A stretch of DNA of 32,121 bases from Clostridiales bacterium (GCA_031273825.1 JAISRB010000095.1:1-32121); one strand, 5' to 3'; positions 18,793-28,252 are shown, numbered from the stretch's first letter. Numbers and translations are program-made. Notes: generated from the sequence alone by a model not told the origin.

Positions 18793-18883
18793 TATATCCT
18801 CCGGCAGTTTATAAGCTCTAATGTAATCAACAGCATTGAAAATAGCTATTGACGGCAAGCTTTAGTGGCGACGCTTTTAACCG

Positions 18884-18906
18884 CCGCCACTATTCACTGA
18901 CCGCTG
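18884..18906. repeat. Right flanking direct repeat CCGCCACTATTCACTGACCGCTG
   Basis: See 17704..17726. Overlaps the TAGTGGCG/CGCCACTA hairpin (18863..18892). Confidence 0.75.
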
Positions 18907-18923
18907 TTTCCTAACCGCTAATA

Positions 18924-20138
18924 CTACAAACCCTTTTCGTCATACAAAAATATCGCGTCGGTGACTATATCAAACGCCTTTCCTATAACCGCGGGGTCGA
19001 GGTTGTCCTTGGTGTCGCGGCGCGTGTGATAGTAATCTTGCAGGTTATGAGCCATAGCCGCGAGGCAGGTGGACTTAAAGCCGGCCTGCGCAAACGCGCC
19101 CGAATCGGTCGCGCCCAAAGAAACCGTCGCGTATTTTAAGTCTACACCGTTGCTCTTGCCGGCCTCTCTGACGAGACCCGCCACGTCGAGGTCGGTCTTT
19201 ACCGTGCCGTTTATGTCCTTGGTGTACAAGCTGAAATGCTCGGCCTCTCTAAGCGTCTCCATGCAGACGACGATAGTCTCAACGTCGGAATACTCTTCCT
19301 TGTGCGCCTTTGCAAAGGCCTTTGCGCCGCGCAAGCCGGCCTCCTCCGAGCCGGAGATGAGAACGCAAAGCTCCGTGTTTTTGAGCTTAATTCCCCCCTC
19401 TTTAAAGGCTTTAGGAACGGCTAACGACACATAGCAAGCCGTCAGATTGTCGTTCGCGCCGTCGACTATGACCTTTTTGTCGTGGAACTTATAGAGCGCG
19501 ACCCAAAATACCACAAAGACAAGTCCGCACAGCCCGAGTATCAGCAAAACGCCGCTTGCGACGGCAGGCTCCGCGCCGTTTGTTATCAAGGCCGCTATCG
19601 ATAGACCGATGATATAGAACGCTCCGACAAGCGACGCGGCGACGACGACCAAAAGGCCTTTCATTCCGAATTTGTAGTGCCAATGCCATTCTTGCGTAGC
19701 GTCGGCGTGACCGTTTATGATTATTCTTCTCTTGACTGTTCCCGTCGGCTTTATAACGCCGACAACGTTGACCGACGTTTTTTTCTTAAAGAGCGGGTCG
19801 ATAAGCGTTTTATACATGACTAATTGCGAAATCAAAGGAATAAAGGCTATCAAAAGAAGCGCGATAGCCAATACCGGCAAAAAGAAGTAAGAGATAAAGC
19901 CGGCAATCATAAGGCTTGCGGTTATATAAATCCAGTCCATAAACGCGTCGGGACTCAATGTGAATTCCTCCGTCTTTACGCTGTCGCAGGTCTTTGCAAG
20001 CTCGGAATTAAAATAGTCCTGAGCGTCTTTTTCGCCCTTACTCCCCGGAGCGCGCTTTTCAAACGTGTCGATTACATAGCCGATGCCGCCGACCATATAG
20101 TCGACCGCGTCGTTTTTGATCTTTTGCGATAGTTTCAT
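18924..20138 (-). CDS. M28-family zinc peptidase with integral membrane segments
   Basis: 404 aa; INGHADATQEW, GANDNLTACYVSLA, LISGSEEAGLRGAKAFA, GATDSGAFAQAGFKS, HTRRDTKDNLDP; TM segments N-terminally and inserted between HAD and GANDN. Confidence 0.85.
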   Translation of the reverse strand: MKLSQKIKNDAVDYMVGGIGYVIDTFEKRAPGSKGEKDAQDYFNSELAKTCDSVKTEEFTLSPDAFMDWIYITASLMIAGFISYFFLPVLAIALLLIAFIPLISQLVMYKTLIDPLFKKKTSVNVVGVIKPTGTVKRRIIINGHADATQEWHWHYKFGMKGLLVVVAASLVGAFYIIGLSIAALITNGAEPAVASGVLLILGLCGLVFVVFWVALYKFHDKKVIVDGANDNLTACYVSLAVPKAFKEGGIKLKNTELCVLISGSEEAGLRGAKAFAKAHKEEYSDVETIVVCMETLREAEHFSLYTKDINGTVKTDLDVAGLVREAGKSNGVDLKYATVSLGATDSGAFAQAGFKSTCLAAMAHNLQDYYHTRRDTKDNLDPAVIGKAFDIVTDAIFLYDEKGL

Positions 20139-20282
20139 AATCCCTGAAATCCTCCTAAAAAATGACTAAAACCGACCGATAAATAAAAAATACCGGAAAG
20201 CTTAATGTCATTATATTACCAAAAAAACGACAATAATGCAAGCGATTATTCCACATTTATGCGGCAAATTATACAAAAAGCC

Positions 20283-20323
20283 GCACAGTATTCCAAAAAA
20301 CGCGGTTTTGCGGAATACTGCGC
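20283..20323. repeat. Intergenic hairpin CAGTATTCC-aa-AAAAC-gcg-GTTTT-gc-GGAATACTG
   Basis: Two nested stems (9 bp and 5 bp) read directly. Confidence 0.75.
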
Positions 20324-20362
20324 GACGCGACATATTACACAAAACGCCGCTTTTTGCTCGCG

Positions 20363-20460
20363 TTTCCGCGCGCACGGGCGGTCGCGCGGCGTTGCGACTA
20401 TTGCCTTGTCACACTCAATCCGGAGCGTATTTCCGCGCGCACGGGGGCGGCTGCGCGGCG
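20363..20460. repeat. Two-copy GC-rich direct repeat TTTCCGCGCGCACGGG(n)CGG(n)GCGCGGCG
   Basis: Copy 1 20363..20391 and copy 2 20430..20460; each is itself an imperfect hairpin (CCGCGCG...CGCGCGG). Confidence 0.7.
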
Positions 20461-20469
20461 CCGTCCTAT

Positions 20470-20514
20470 AAAAAAAAGAGAGAAAGCTTTTTTTGGGAAA
20501 ACCTTCTCTCTCTT
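20470..20514 (-). terminator. Rho-independent terminator of gap
   Basis: Minus strand AGAGAGAAGGTTTTCCCAAAAAAAGCTTTCTCTCTTTTTTTTATA: stem AGAGAGAA/TTCTCTCT followed by a T run. Confidence 0.85.
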
Positions 20515-20561
20515 TATGATGATTAAGATTTTAAGATAATATCACTTTTATTGCGCGTCTA

Positions 20562-21611
<1,050 letters not shown>

Positions 21612-21622
21612 TTACTTGTAAT

Positions 21623-21651
21623 ATTGTAACCAAAACTTGCAAATTTAGCAA
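21623..21651 (-). promoter_or_regulatory. Putative sigma-A promoter of gap
   Basis: Minus strand TTGCTA-17 nt-TACAAT. Confidence 0.65.
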
Positions 21652-21653
21652 GT
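21635..21653. promoter_or_regulatory. Near-perfect 19-bp palindrome (candidate operator) ACTTGCTAAATTTGCAAGT
   Basis: 8 of 9 base pairs symmetric around one centre; covers the -35 and part of the spacer of the gap promoter. Confidence 0.6.
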
Positions 21654-21679
21654 AATTTGACCCCGTTTTTTTAACTTTG

Positions 21680-22828
21680 TTAAAAATTTAATTTTTCAAC
21701 ATAGCTTATTCTCTTGACGGGCTTGCCGTCCCTAAAATAAATTTTGGGAACGCGCAGCCCCACTCCGCAGACAAATTCGTAATTAAAGCTGTTAGCCGCG
21801 TCGGCAAGCTCCTCGACGGTTATCTTTAAGCCGTCCGAGCTCCCCACTATGACGGCTTGGCTTCCTACGTCTACGCCGTCGATATCGGTAACGTCCGCCA
21901 TAAACTGATCCATACAGACCCTGCCGATTATCGGCGCGAAACGCCCGTTTATTATGACCTTACCCTTGCCCGACAGCGCGCGCGGATAGCCGTCGGCGTA
22001 CCCTATCGGAATAGTCGCTATCTTTGTCGGCCTTTGGGTGACGTAGGTGCTTCCGTAGCTTATTCCGCACCCTTTCGGCAAGACCTTTATGTGGCTGACC
22101 GCAGCGTACCACGACATGACGGGGCGCAAGCCGAAATCCTGCGCCGTCTCCTTTGACGGATAAAGCCCGTAGGTCATTATTCCCGAACGAACCGCGTCGT
22201 AATGCCCCGCGTCAAACTCGATTATTCCCGCGCTGTTGCTTATATGCCTGCAGTCGATTTTTATGCCGTTTTGCTCCAAAAACTCCGCTACGTCCGCAAA
22301 AATCTCCTTTTGTCTTTTTGCATAAGTCTTATCCGTCTCGTCCGCCGAGGCGTAATGCGTGCAAAGCCCCGTGATTTTGATATTAGGCAGGGCGGCCACG
22401 GCGAGCAGCTCCGTCCTTTGGCCGGGCAAAAAGCCTATTCTGCCCATGCCGGTGTCTACGCCGATATGAATATCCAAAACTATGCCGCGCTCCCTTGCGA
22501 GCGACGACAGCTTTTTTGCCGTTTCGAGGTTTGACACCGACGGCAGAAGTCCGTAATCAAAAACGTCGGTCAAGCTGTCCCCGACTATGTTGCCGAGAAT
22601 GAGCAGAGGGTTTTTTATTCCCGCCCGTCTAAGCTGTACGGCCTCCTCGGGAATCGCAAGCCCAAAGCCGTAGACCGTGTCTTGAAGCTCTCTCGCAAGC
22701 TCTATCGCGCCGTGACCGTATGCGTCGGCCTTTATTATCGCAAAGACCCTCGCGCCCGTCTTGCCGCCGGCAAGCCCTACGTTGTGCCTGACGGCGTCTA
22801 AATCTATCTTTAAGTACGTTCTTTCCAT
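21680..22828 (-). CDS. alr: Alanine racemase
   Basis: 382 aa; IDLDAVRHNVGLA, VFAIIKADAYGHGAIELA, IHIGVDTGMGRIGF, RSGIMTYGLYPS, ISYGSTYVTQRPTKIATIPIGYADGYPRALSGKG, VCMDQFMADVTD. Confidence 0.95.
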   Translation of the reverse strand: MERTYLKIDLDAVRHNVGLAGGKTGARVFAIIKADAYGHGAIELARELQDTVYGFGLAIPEEAVQLRRAGIKNPLLILGNIVGDSLTDVFDYGLLPSVSNLETAKKLSSLARERGIVLDIHIGVDTGMGRIGFLPGQRTELLAVAALPNIKITGLCTHYASADETDKTYAKRQKEIFADVAEFLEQNGIKIDCRHISNSAGIIEFDAGHYDAVRSGIMTYGLYPSKETAQDFGLRPVMSWYAAVSHIKVLPKGCGISYGSTYVTQRPTKIATIPIGYADGYPRALSGKGKVIINGRFAPIIGRVCMDQFMADVTDIDGVDVGSQAVIVGSSDGLKITVEELADAANSFNYEFVCGVGLRVPKIYFRDGKPVKRISYVEKLNF

Positions 22829-22859
22829 AATATCCTTTATCGTCCGTTTTTTATCGGCT

Positions 22860-23642
22860 TTAAGCCCCGGCTATAACCTCTCTCAAGTCCGCGATTTCGA
22901 TTGACGCGGCGCGAAGGGCGCGGCTTATTTTTTTGACGAATTCCAGAGCCTTAGGCCCGTCGCCGTGAACGCAAACCGAATGCGCCTCTATGTCTATATC
23001 CTTGCCCGAAACCGTCGTCACCCTGCCTTCCTTGACCATTCTGACGACGCGCGCCACGGCCTGCTCCTCGTCGGTTATCATAGCTCCCGGCTTGCCCCTC
23101 TTGACAAGCGAGCCGTCGTCCTCATAGCCTCTGTCGGCAAAGACCTCCTTTGCGACCTTAAGGCCGGTTTCGCCGGCGGCGGCTATCATCGCGCTTCCCG
23201 ACAGACCCAACAAAATCAAGTCCTTGTCAAACTCCTTTATTCCTTCGCATACGGCTTTAGCAAGCGTCATATCCTTTCCCGCCATGTTATAGAGCGCGCC
23301 GTGCGGCTTTATATGCCTAAGCTCGACGCCCTTAGCCCTCGCAAAGGCATAAAGCGCGCCCGTCTGATATAAGACGTAGGCCTTGGCCTCCTCCGGCGTA
23401 ACGTCGATATTGCGCCTCCCGAACCCCAAAAGGTCGGGAAAGCCCGGGTGCGCGCCGACGGAAACGCCGTTAAGCTTGCAAAGCCCGACGGTCTTTTCCA
23501 TGACCAAAGGGTCGGATGCGTGATAGCCGCAGGCGACGTTTGCCGAGGTGATATATTTTATCGCCTCCTCGTCGAGTCCGATAGTATACGCGCCGAAGCT
23601 TTCGCCGAGGTCGCAATTTAAATCTACCTTTTTGTTCGCCAT
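22860..23642 (-). CDS. pxpA: 5-oxoprolinase subunit A (LamB/YcsF family)
   Basis: 260 aa; [91 protein letters not shown]. Confidence 0.95.
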   Translation of the reverse strand: MANKKVDLNCDLGESFGAYTIGLDEEAIKYITSANVACGYHASDPLVMEKTVGLCKLNGVSVGAHPGFPDLLGFGRRNIDVTPEEAKAYVLYQTGALYAFARAKGVELRHIKPHGALYNMAGKDMTLAKAVCEGIKEFDKDLILLGLSGSAMIAAAGETGLKVAKEVFADRGYEDDGSLVKRGKPGAMITDEEQAVARVVRMVKEGRVTTVSGKDIDIEAHSVCVHGDGPKALEFVKKISRALRAASIEIADLREVIAGA

Positions 23643-23659
23643 AAAACCGTCCTCCTCTA

Positions 23660-24463
23660 TTAATCCTTTAGGTCGTTATTTTTGATATCGGTTATAAACA
23701 TGTGTCCCGGCGCGTGCGTTATGACAAAATCGGGTTTAGAATTCATCATCACCGATTGAGGCGTAACTCCGCAACACCAAAACACCGTCGTTTCGCCCTC
23801 GTTTATCGTCACCGCGTCGCCGAATTCGGGCTTATTTATGTCCCTTATGCCTATAGCCGACGGGTCGCCTATGTGAATCGGCGAGCCGTGAACCCTCGGC
23901 ATCGAGGCTGTTACCGTCACCGATCTGACCACCTTGCCGCGCGGTATAGGACGCATACTGACGACCATTTTTCCGCTAAAGACTCCGGCGGGAACGCAGT
24001 CTATATCCGTCGTATACATGGGCACGTTTTTGCCCTCCTCTATGTGCCTGACGGGAACGTCCGCGTCGAGCAGAGCCGACTCGAACGAAAAGCTGCACCC
24101 GATGAGAAAGACGACGAGGTCGTCGCGCCAAAACCCGCTTACGTCGGTATATTCGCCCGTCAAAATGCCCTTTTCATAAATCCTGTATTTAGGCAAATCC
24201 TTTGCGATATCCGCGTCCTTGGCTATGTGTCTAAGCGCGCGGCTGCCCGTGTCGCCCACCTCCAAAACGGGGCACGACTTGGGATTTCTCTGCGCGAACA
24301 GCAAAAAATCATAGGCGTACTTCTTTGGCAAAACGACCAGATTGGCCTGCGCGTAGCCTGCGCACATGCCGGACGTATTCCAATCTATCTCACCCTTTCT
24401 TATCAAGGCTCTGACGGCCTTCGGTTGCATGTCCGCGTATTTTAAGTTGTCTATCCCTTCCAT
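23660..24463 (-). CDS. DUF1445 / YcsI-type putative hydro-lyase (D-glutamate cyclase N-module family)
   Basis: 267 aa; [125 protein letters not shown]. Confidence 0.9.
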   Translation of the reverse strand: MEGIDNLKYADMQPKAVRALIRKGEIDWNTSGMCAGYAQANLVVLPKKYAYDFLLFAQRNPKSCPVLEVGDTGSRALRHIAKDADIAKDLPKYRIYEKGILTGEYTDVSGFWRDDLVVFLIGCSFSFESALLDADVPVRHIEEGKNVPMYTTDIDCVPAGVFSGKMVVSMRPIPRGKVVRSVTVTASMPRVHGSPIHIGDPSAIGIRDINKPEFGDAVTINEGETTVFWCCGVTPQSVMMNSKPDFVITHAPGHMFITDIKNNDLKD

Positions 24464-25485
24464 AGTTTTTTTATCCTCTCCATAATGCTTTTTTGCGGCG
24501 CAACGCCGCTTTTTGCCGCGGCGGCGGGAGGCGGCGGTATAAGCCTCCCGAATTTTGCCTGCAACGCGTTTATTTTTTCTATTCCGTCAAAATACGCCCT
24601 TTGCGCCTCCTCGAGCGAAGCTCTCTTAAAGGTCAGCGTATCGCCCGGCTTTAACTGAGCCAAAAGCGGCATGTCCGACGATATGACGACGGCGATTTTT
24701 GCGTAGCCGCCGACGGTCTGACGGTCGGCCGCCATTATTATCGGCTTGCCCGACGCGGGAATCTGAATCGCGCCGAGCGGTATGCCGTCGGATATGATGT
24801 CGACGCCGTTTTTGCTTTCGACGGCGGCTCCGTCGAGCTTTATTCCCATTCTGTCGGAGTCGTTTGTCACCTTATATTCGCCGCCGAACAACGCCGCAAT
24901 CCCCCCGTCGGTAAAATAATCGTCCTGCGGACCTAATACCGCCCTGATTTCGACGGGAAACGCGGGCGGCACGGGTATGTCGGTCTTTCTGTTTTCTATT
25001 GCGCCGGTCAAGGGGCTTACGCTGTTAAAATAGAGCAAATCGCCGTTTTTGAGCGGTCTGCCCATATAGCCGCCTATTCCGCATTTTATGTTTGTCGAAT
25101 AACTGCCCATGACCTTTTTTAAATAAAAACCGCCCTGCACGGCCAAATAGGCGCGGCAGCCGCTCTTTGCAAACGAGCAAGTGAGAACGTCGCCCTCTTT
25201 GACATTTATTGCCATATAGCGCGGTATAGAGCCGCCGTTTATTTCGGGTGAAACGTCCGCGCCCGTTATCGCTATAACGGCGTCCGAGGTAAACCGGCCG
25301 CTTATTCCGACGAGCGTCATTTCGATTGCGGACTCGTCCTTGTCGTTTCCGACAAGTATATTGGCTATGTTAAACGCCGTCTTATCCATAGCTCCCGACG
25401 CTTGAAAGCCGAACGCCATAAAGCCCGTGCGTCCCGCGTCCTGAATCGTCGAAACCGGCCCGACGTTTGTTATTTTTATGCCCAT
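24451..25485 (-). CDS. pxpC: 5-oxoprolinase subunit C (biotin-dependent carboxyltransferase/KipA-type)
   Basis: Start MGIKITNVGPVSTIQDAGRTGFMAFGFQASGAMD at 25485 after GGAGGTGA; RAYLAVQGGF, VLGPQDDYF, SDRMGIKLDG, PIIMAADRQTVGGYAKIAVV. Start overlaps the pxpB stop as TAATG. Confidence 0.93.
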   Translation of the reverse strand: MGIKITNVGPVSTIQDAGRTGFMAFGFQASGAMDKTAFNIANILVGNDKDESAIEMTLVGISGRFTSDAVIAITGADVSPEINGGSIPRYMAINVKEGDVLTCSFAKSGCRAYLAVQGGFYLKKVMGSYSTNIKCGIGGYMGRPLKNGDLLYFNSVSPLTGAIENRKTDIPVPPAFPVEIRAVLGPQDDYFTDGGIAALFGGEYKVTNDSDRMGIKLDGAAVESKNGVDIISDGIPLGAIQIPASGKPIIMAADRQTVGGYAKIAVVISSDMPLLAQLKPGDTLTFKRASLEEAQRAYFDGIEKINALQAKFGRLIPPPPAAAAKSGVAPQKSIMERIKKLWKG

Positions 25486-26204
25486 TATCTCACCTCCGTG
25501 CGGCAAGAATAGCTTCCGTCGTCGACTGCGCGTTTGATTTTTTCATATTCGTCAAAATCTATCGGAAAAAATTTTATGTAATCGCCCGCGTCATAGAGAA
25601 ACGGCTGCGTCCGCGACGGGTCATAGGGCTTGACGGGGGTTCTGCCTATCAGCCGCCAGCCGCCCGGGGAGGCAAGCGGATATATTCCCGTCTGCTCGCC
25701 GCCTATTCCCACCGAGCCTTCGGGAATTTTTGTTCTCGGATTTTTTAGTCTCGGGGCGTTCAGACGCTTGTCCATGCCGCCGAGATAAGGAAAGCCCGGA
25801 AGAAAGCCGAGCATATAGACGAGATATTCCGTCGCCGAATGAATAGAAATAATGTCGGCTATAGACAGCCCCGTATGCTCGGACACGCCGTCTATGTCCT
25901 CGCCGTATACGCCGCCGTAGGCGACGGGAATGTGAACGATTTTTTTAGATTTTTTTGAAACCGCGCCGCCGACTGCGCTTATGCCGCCGAGCCTTTCGAC
26001 GAGGCGGTCAAAGCTTATAACCTCGGGCTTATAATATATCAGCAGAGAACGAAAGGTCGGCACGACCTCGGTTATTCCGTCTATAGGGCGCGCTTGCAGC
26101 GCGTCTTTCACCTCTTTTACGCGGCCGTTTAAGGCCTCGCTTATTTCGTTTCCGAATTGCATGACCAAAGCCGTATCGCCCGCCGTCAAAAATTCCGCAG
26201 TCAT
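25485..26204 (-). CDS. pxpB: 5-oxoprolinase subunit B (KipI-type)
   Basis: Start MTAEFLTAGDTALVMQFGNEI at 26204 after GGAGAGG; LLIYYKP, HIPVAYGGVYGEDIDGVSEHTGLSIADIISIHSATEYLVYMLGFLPGFPYLGGMDKRLNAPRLKNPRTKIPEGSVGIGGEQTGIYPLASPGGWRLIGRTP. Confidence 0.95.
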   Translation of the reverse strand: MTAEFLTAGDTALVMQFGNEISEALNGRVKEVKDALQARPIDGITEVVPTFRSLLIYYKPEVISFDRLVERLGGISAVGGAVSKKSKKIVHIPVAYGGVYGEDIDGVSEHTGLSIADIISIHSATEYLVYMLGFLPGFPYLGGMDKRLNAPRLKNPRTKIPEGSVGIGGEQTGIYPLASPGGWRLIGRTPVKPYDPSRTQPFLYDAGDYIKFFPIDFDEYEKIKRAVDDGSYSCRTEVR

Positions 26205-26244
26205 ATTATCCTCTCCCGAAAGCGTATATTTTCCAATGCCACGA

Positions 26245-27318
26245 TTATTTGTTTTCCTCAAAAAATCTCAGCTCGTCTACCTTTTCAAACCACGTTTTGC
26301 AGGCGTCTACCAGCTTAGGCGCATAGGAAATGCACTCGCGCATTAGCCTGAGTATCGCCAAATTTATCTCGATATCAAACCCGTCGATAGACGGAATCAG
26401 CCAGCCGTACATGTCTATCATTCCGCTTTCCGACGCGGTATAGATCGCCCGTTTTTGGTCCTCGTCGCCGTGCAATATTTCATGGTCGCCCTTCAAAAAG
26501 GCCAACGCCGCGACGAGCGCGTTCGCGCCCCAGTCGGAGACCGTCGCGGTTATTATGTCGTCGGCCGCGCTGTCTGCGGCAATCCCGCCGCCGCAGCCGC
26601 AACGGCAGCGGCCCTCGGCCGCATAAGGTATATATTTGTTTATATGTCCGCCTATCGCGCCCATGCCGATTTCGTTGCCGAGGTCGCCTATGGCTATCGT
26701 CGGTATGCCCTTTTCCTTTGCCGTCTTAAAAAATATATCGGTCTTGGCCTCAAGCTTTGTCACGTCAAGCCCCGTCGCGTTGTGATAAACGCCTTTTTTG
26801 TTCGCGCCGGGAGCCTCCGTCGAAATTACGACGGGAGGCGTCGCGGTCTTTAACATTTGAAGAGCCTGCGCCTTTGCCTTTCCCGCATATTTGGTAAAGG
26901 TTACAACGCCCATCGAGACGGGATATTCCTTTAATTCCTCGATATCCTCGTATAGGTGCAAGCCCATAACGCGCGACAGCCGTCTGACCGCCTCGAGGTT
27001 ATCCTCCGGGCAAACTATGACGGGCTTTGCCTTAAAGGCCTTTACGAGCGCGCGCGCGATAAACATCGCGCCGATAATGCCGTCCATCTCGGCCTTTTTG
27101 TGCGACAAAAGCACAAAGCCCGTTATGATATATACGATATCGTTTTCCTTTACCAGACCGATAAGCCTTTCGGCGGCGTTTATCGTCAAGGGCTTGCCGG
27201 TATACTCTCTCGCCGCCTTATATAAGATTCTGCAAACTCCGTACCCTCTCGGGTCGAGATTCATCAGATTGTCAAGGTTTTGTCCTATGTTGAGCTTGGT
27301 CAATTCGTCCTGCGTCAT
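26245..27318 (-). CDS. DUF4392 domain protein (D-glutamate cyclase C-module family)
   Basis: 357 aa; AIGDLGNEIGMGAIGGHI, ATVSDWGANALVAALAFL, related by motif to the C-terminal half of eukaryotic D-glutamate cyclase (DGLUCY); unusual RCRCGCGGG segment. Confidence 0.82.
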   Translation of the reverse strand: MTQDELTKLNIGQNLDNLMNLDPRGYGVCRILYKAAREYTGKPLTINAAERLIGLVKENDIVYIITGFVLLSHKKAEMDGIIGAMFIARALVKAFKAKPVIVCPEDNLEAVRRLSRVMGLHLYEDIEELKEYPVSMGVVTFTKYAGKAKAQALQMLKTATPPVVISTEAPGANKKGVYHNATGLDVTKLEAKTDIFFKTAKEKGIPTIAIGDLGNEIGMGAIGGHINKYIPYAAEGRCRCGCGGGIAADSAADDIITATVSDWGANALVAALAFLKGDHEILHGDEDQKRAIYTASESGMIDMYGWLIPSIDGFDIEINLAILRLMRECISYAPKLVDACKTWFEKVDELRFFEENK

Positions 27319-27350
27319 TTTGCCTGGTCTCCTTTTTTTAGGCGTTATTA

Positions 27351-28190
27351 TTATTTTGTTTCTTCATAAAATTCTTCAAGCAAAGCGTCCTGTATCCTTT
27401 TGAGAAGCTCGGGCGCCTTTCCTCCGACGGGCTTGCCGTCAACCTCCGACGCGCCTATGCAAAGCTGACCCGCGCTCGATATAATTACCTCGTCGGCGGA
27501 AAATAAGTCCGCGACGTTAAACGGCGTTTCGTCTACGGGTATGCAAAGCTTTTTGCACACTCTGATTATGTGCATTCTCGTAATTCCCGGGAGTATGAGG
27601 CGGTCGGTAGGCGCGGTTATAAATTTGCCGTCCTTGATTATCGATATGTTGCTGTGGGCGCATTCAGTAACCCGTCCGCCTCTGTGCAAAATAGTTTCGT
27701 CGCAACCGATACTCTCGGCTCTTTGCGACGCCATAACGCTCGGAAGCAGATTGAGCGTCTTGATATTGCAATGCAAAAAGCGCGTATCCTCGGCGGTTAT
27801 GACCTTGAGCTTCTTTGTCACGTCCTTTATCTTTGCCGGCTTCAATACTATCCATATGTTGGCCTTAATTTTAGGGTCAAACGAATGATTTCTGACTTGA
27901 GTTCCCCTCGTCGCCTGCCAATAGACAAAGAGGTCGCCGGTCTCGACCTTTTTGACCATATCCTTCAAAAGGTCTTTCATCTCTTGCTTTGTCACCGGCA
28001 AATTGATGTCAAGCAAGCCCGCGCTGTTAAAAAAGCGGTCTATGTGGTCGTCAAGCGCGTAAATCTTATAATTTGCGCTATATGTAGCGTCATAAACGCC
28101 GTCTCCAAAAAAACAAACCCTGTCGTTGAACGGAATCGTCATCTTTTCCAATTCGTCATATCTTCCGTTGTAGTAGCCTAAGTTCTTCAC
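27351..28190 (-). CDS. dat: D-amino acid aminotransferase (class IV PLP)
   Basis: 279 aa, GTG start with GGAGG upstream; YYNGRYDELEKMTIPFNDRVCFFGDGVYDATYS, HIDRFFNSAGLLDI, VYWQATRGTQVRNHSF, RFLHCNIKTLNLLPSVMASQRAESIGCDETILHRGGRVTECAHSNISIIKDG, LPGITR. Confidence 0.88.
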   Translation of the reverse strand: MKNLGYYNGRYDELEKMTIPFNDRVCFFGDGVYDATYSANYKIYALDDHIDRFFNSAGLLDINLPVTKQEMKDLLKDMVKKVETGDLFVYWQATRGTQVRNHSFDPKIKANIWIVLKPAKIKDVTKKLKVITAEDTRFLHCNIKTLNLLPSVMASQRAESIGCDETILHRGGRVTECAHSNISIIKDGKFITAPTDRLILPGITRMHIIRVCKKLCIPVDETPFNVADLFSADEVIISSAGQLCIGASEVDGKPVGGKAPELLKRIQDALLEEFYEETK

Positions 28191-28223
28191 TGTTGTGATA
28201 TCCTCCGTAATTTTCTGCCTTTT

Positions 28224-28252
28224 ATTATAGTACTACAAAAAAAAAAAGTAAA
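28224..28252 (-). promoter_or_regulatory. Putative sigma-A promoter of the dat-DUF4392-pxpBC-DUF1445-pxpA-alr operon
   Basis: Minus strand TTTACT-17 nt-TATAAT; spacer contains a long T homopolymer. Confidence 0.7.

Noticed and set aside
21665-21690. TTTTTAAC-aaa-GTTAAAAA hairpin after alr as a terminator
   Set aside because: AT-only stem with no U tract on the right side; not convincing.
27351-28190. Branched-chain aminotransferase (ilvE) or aminodeoxychorismate lyase
   Set aside because: RGTQVRNHSF, RFLHCNIKTLNLL and the operon context fit D-amino acid aminotransferase better, although class IV subfamilies are close.
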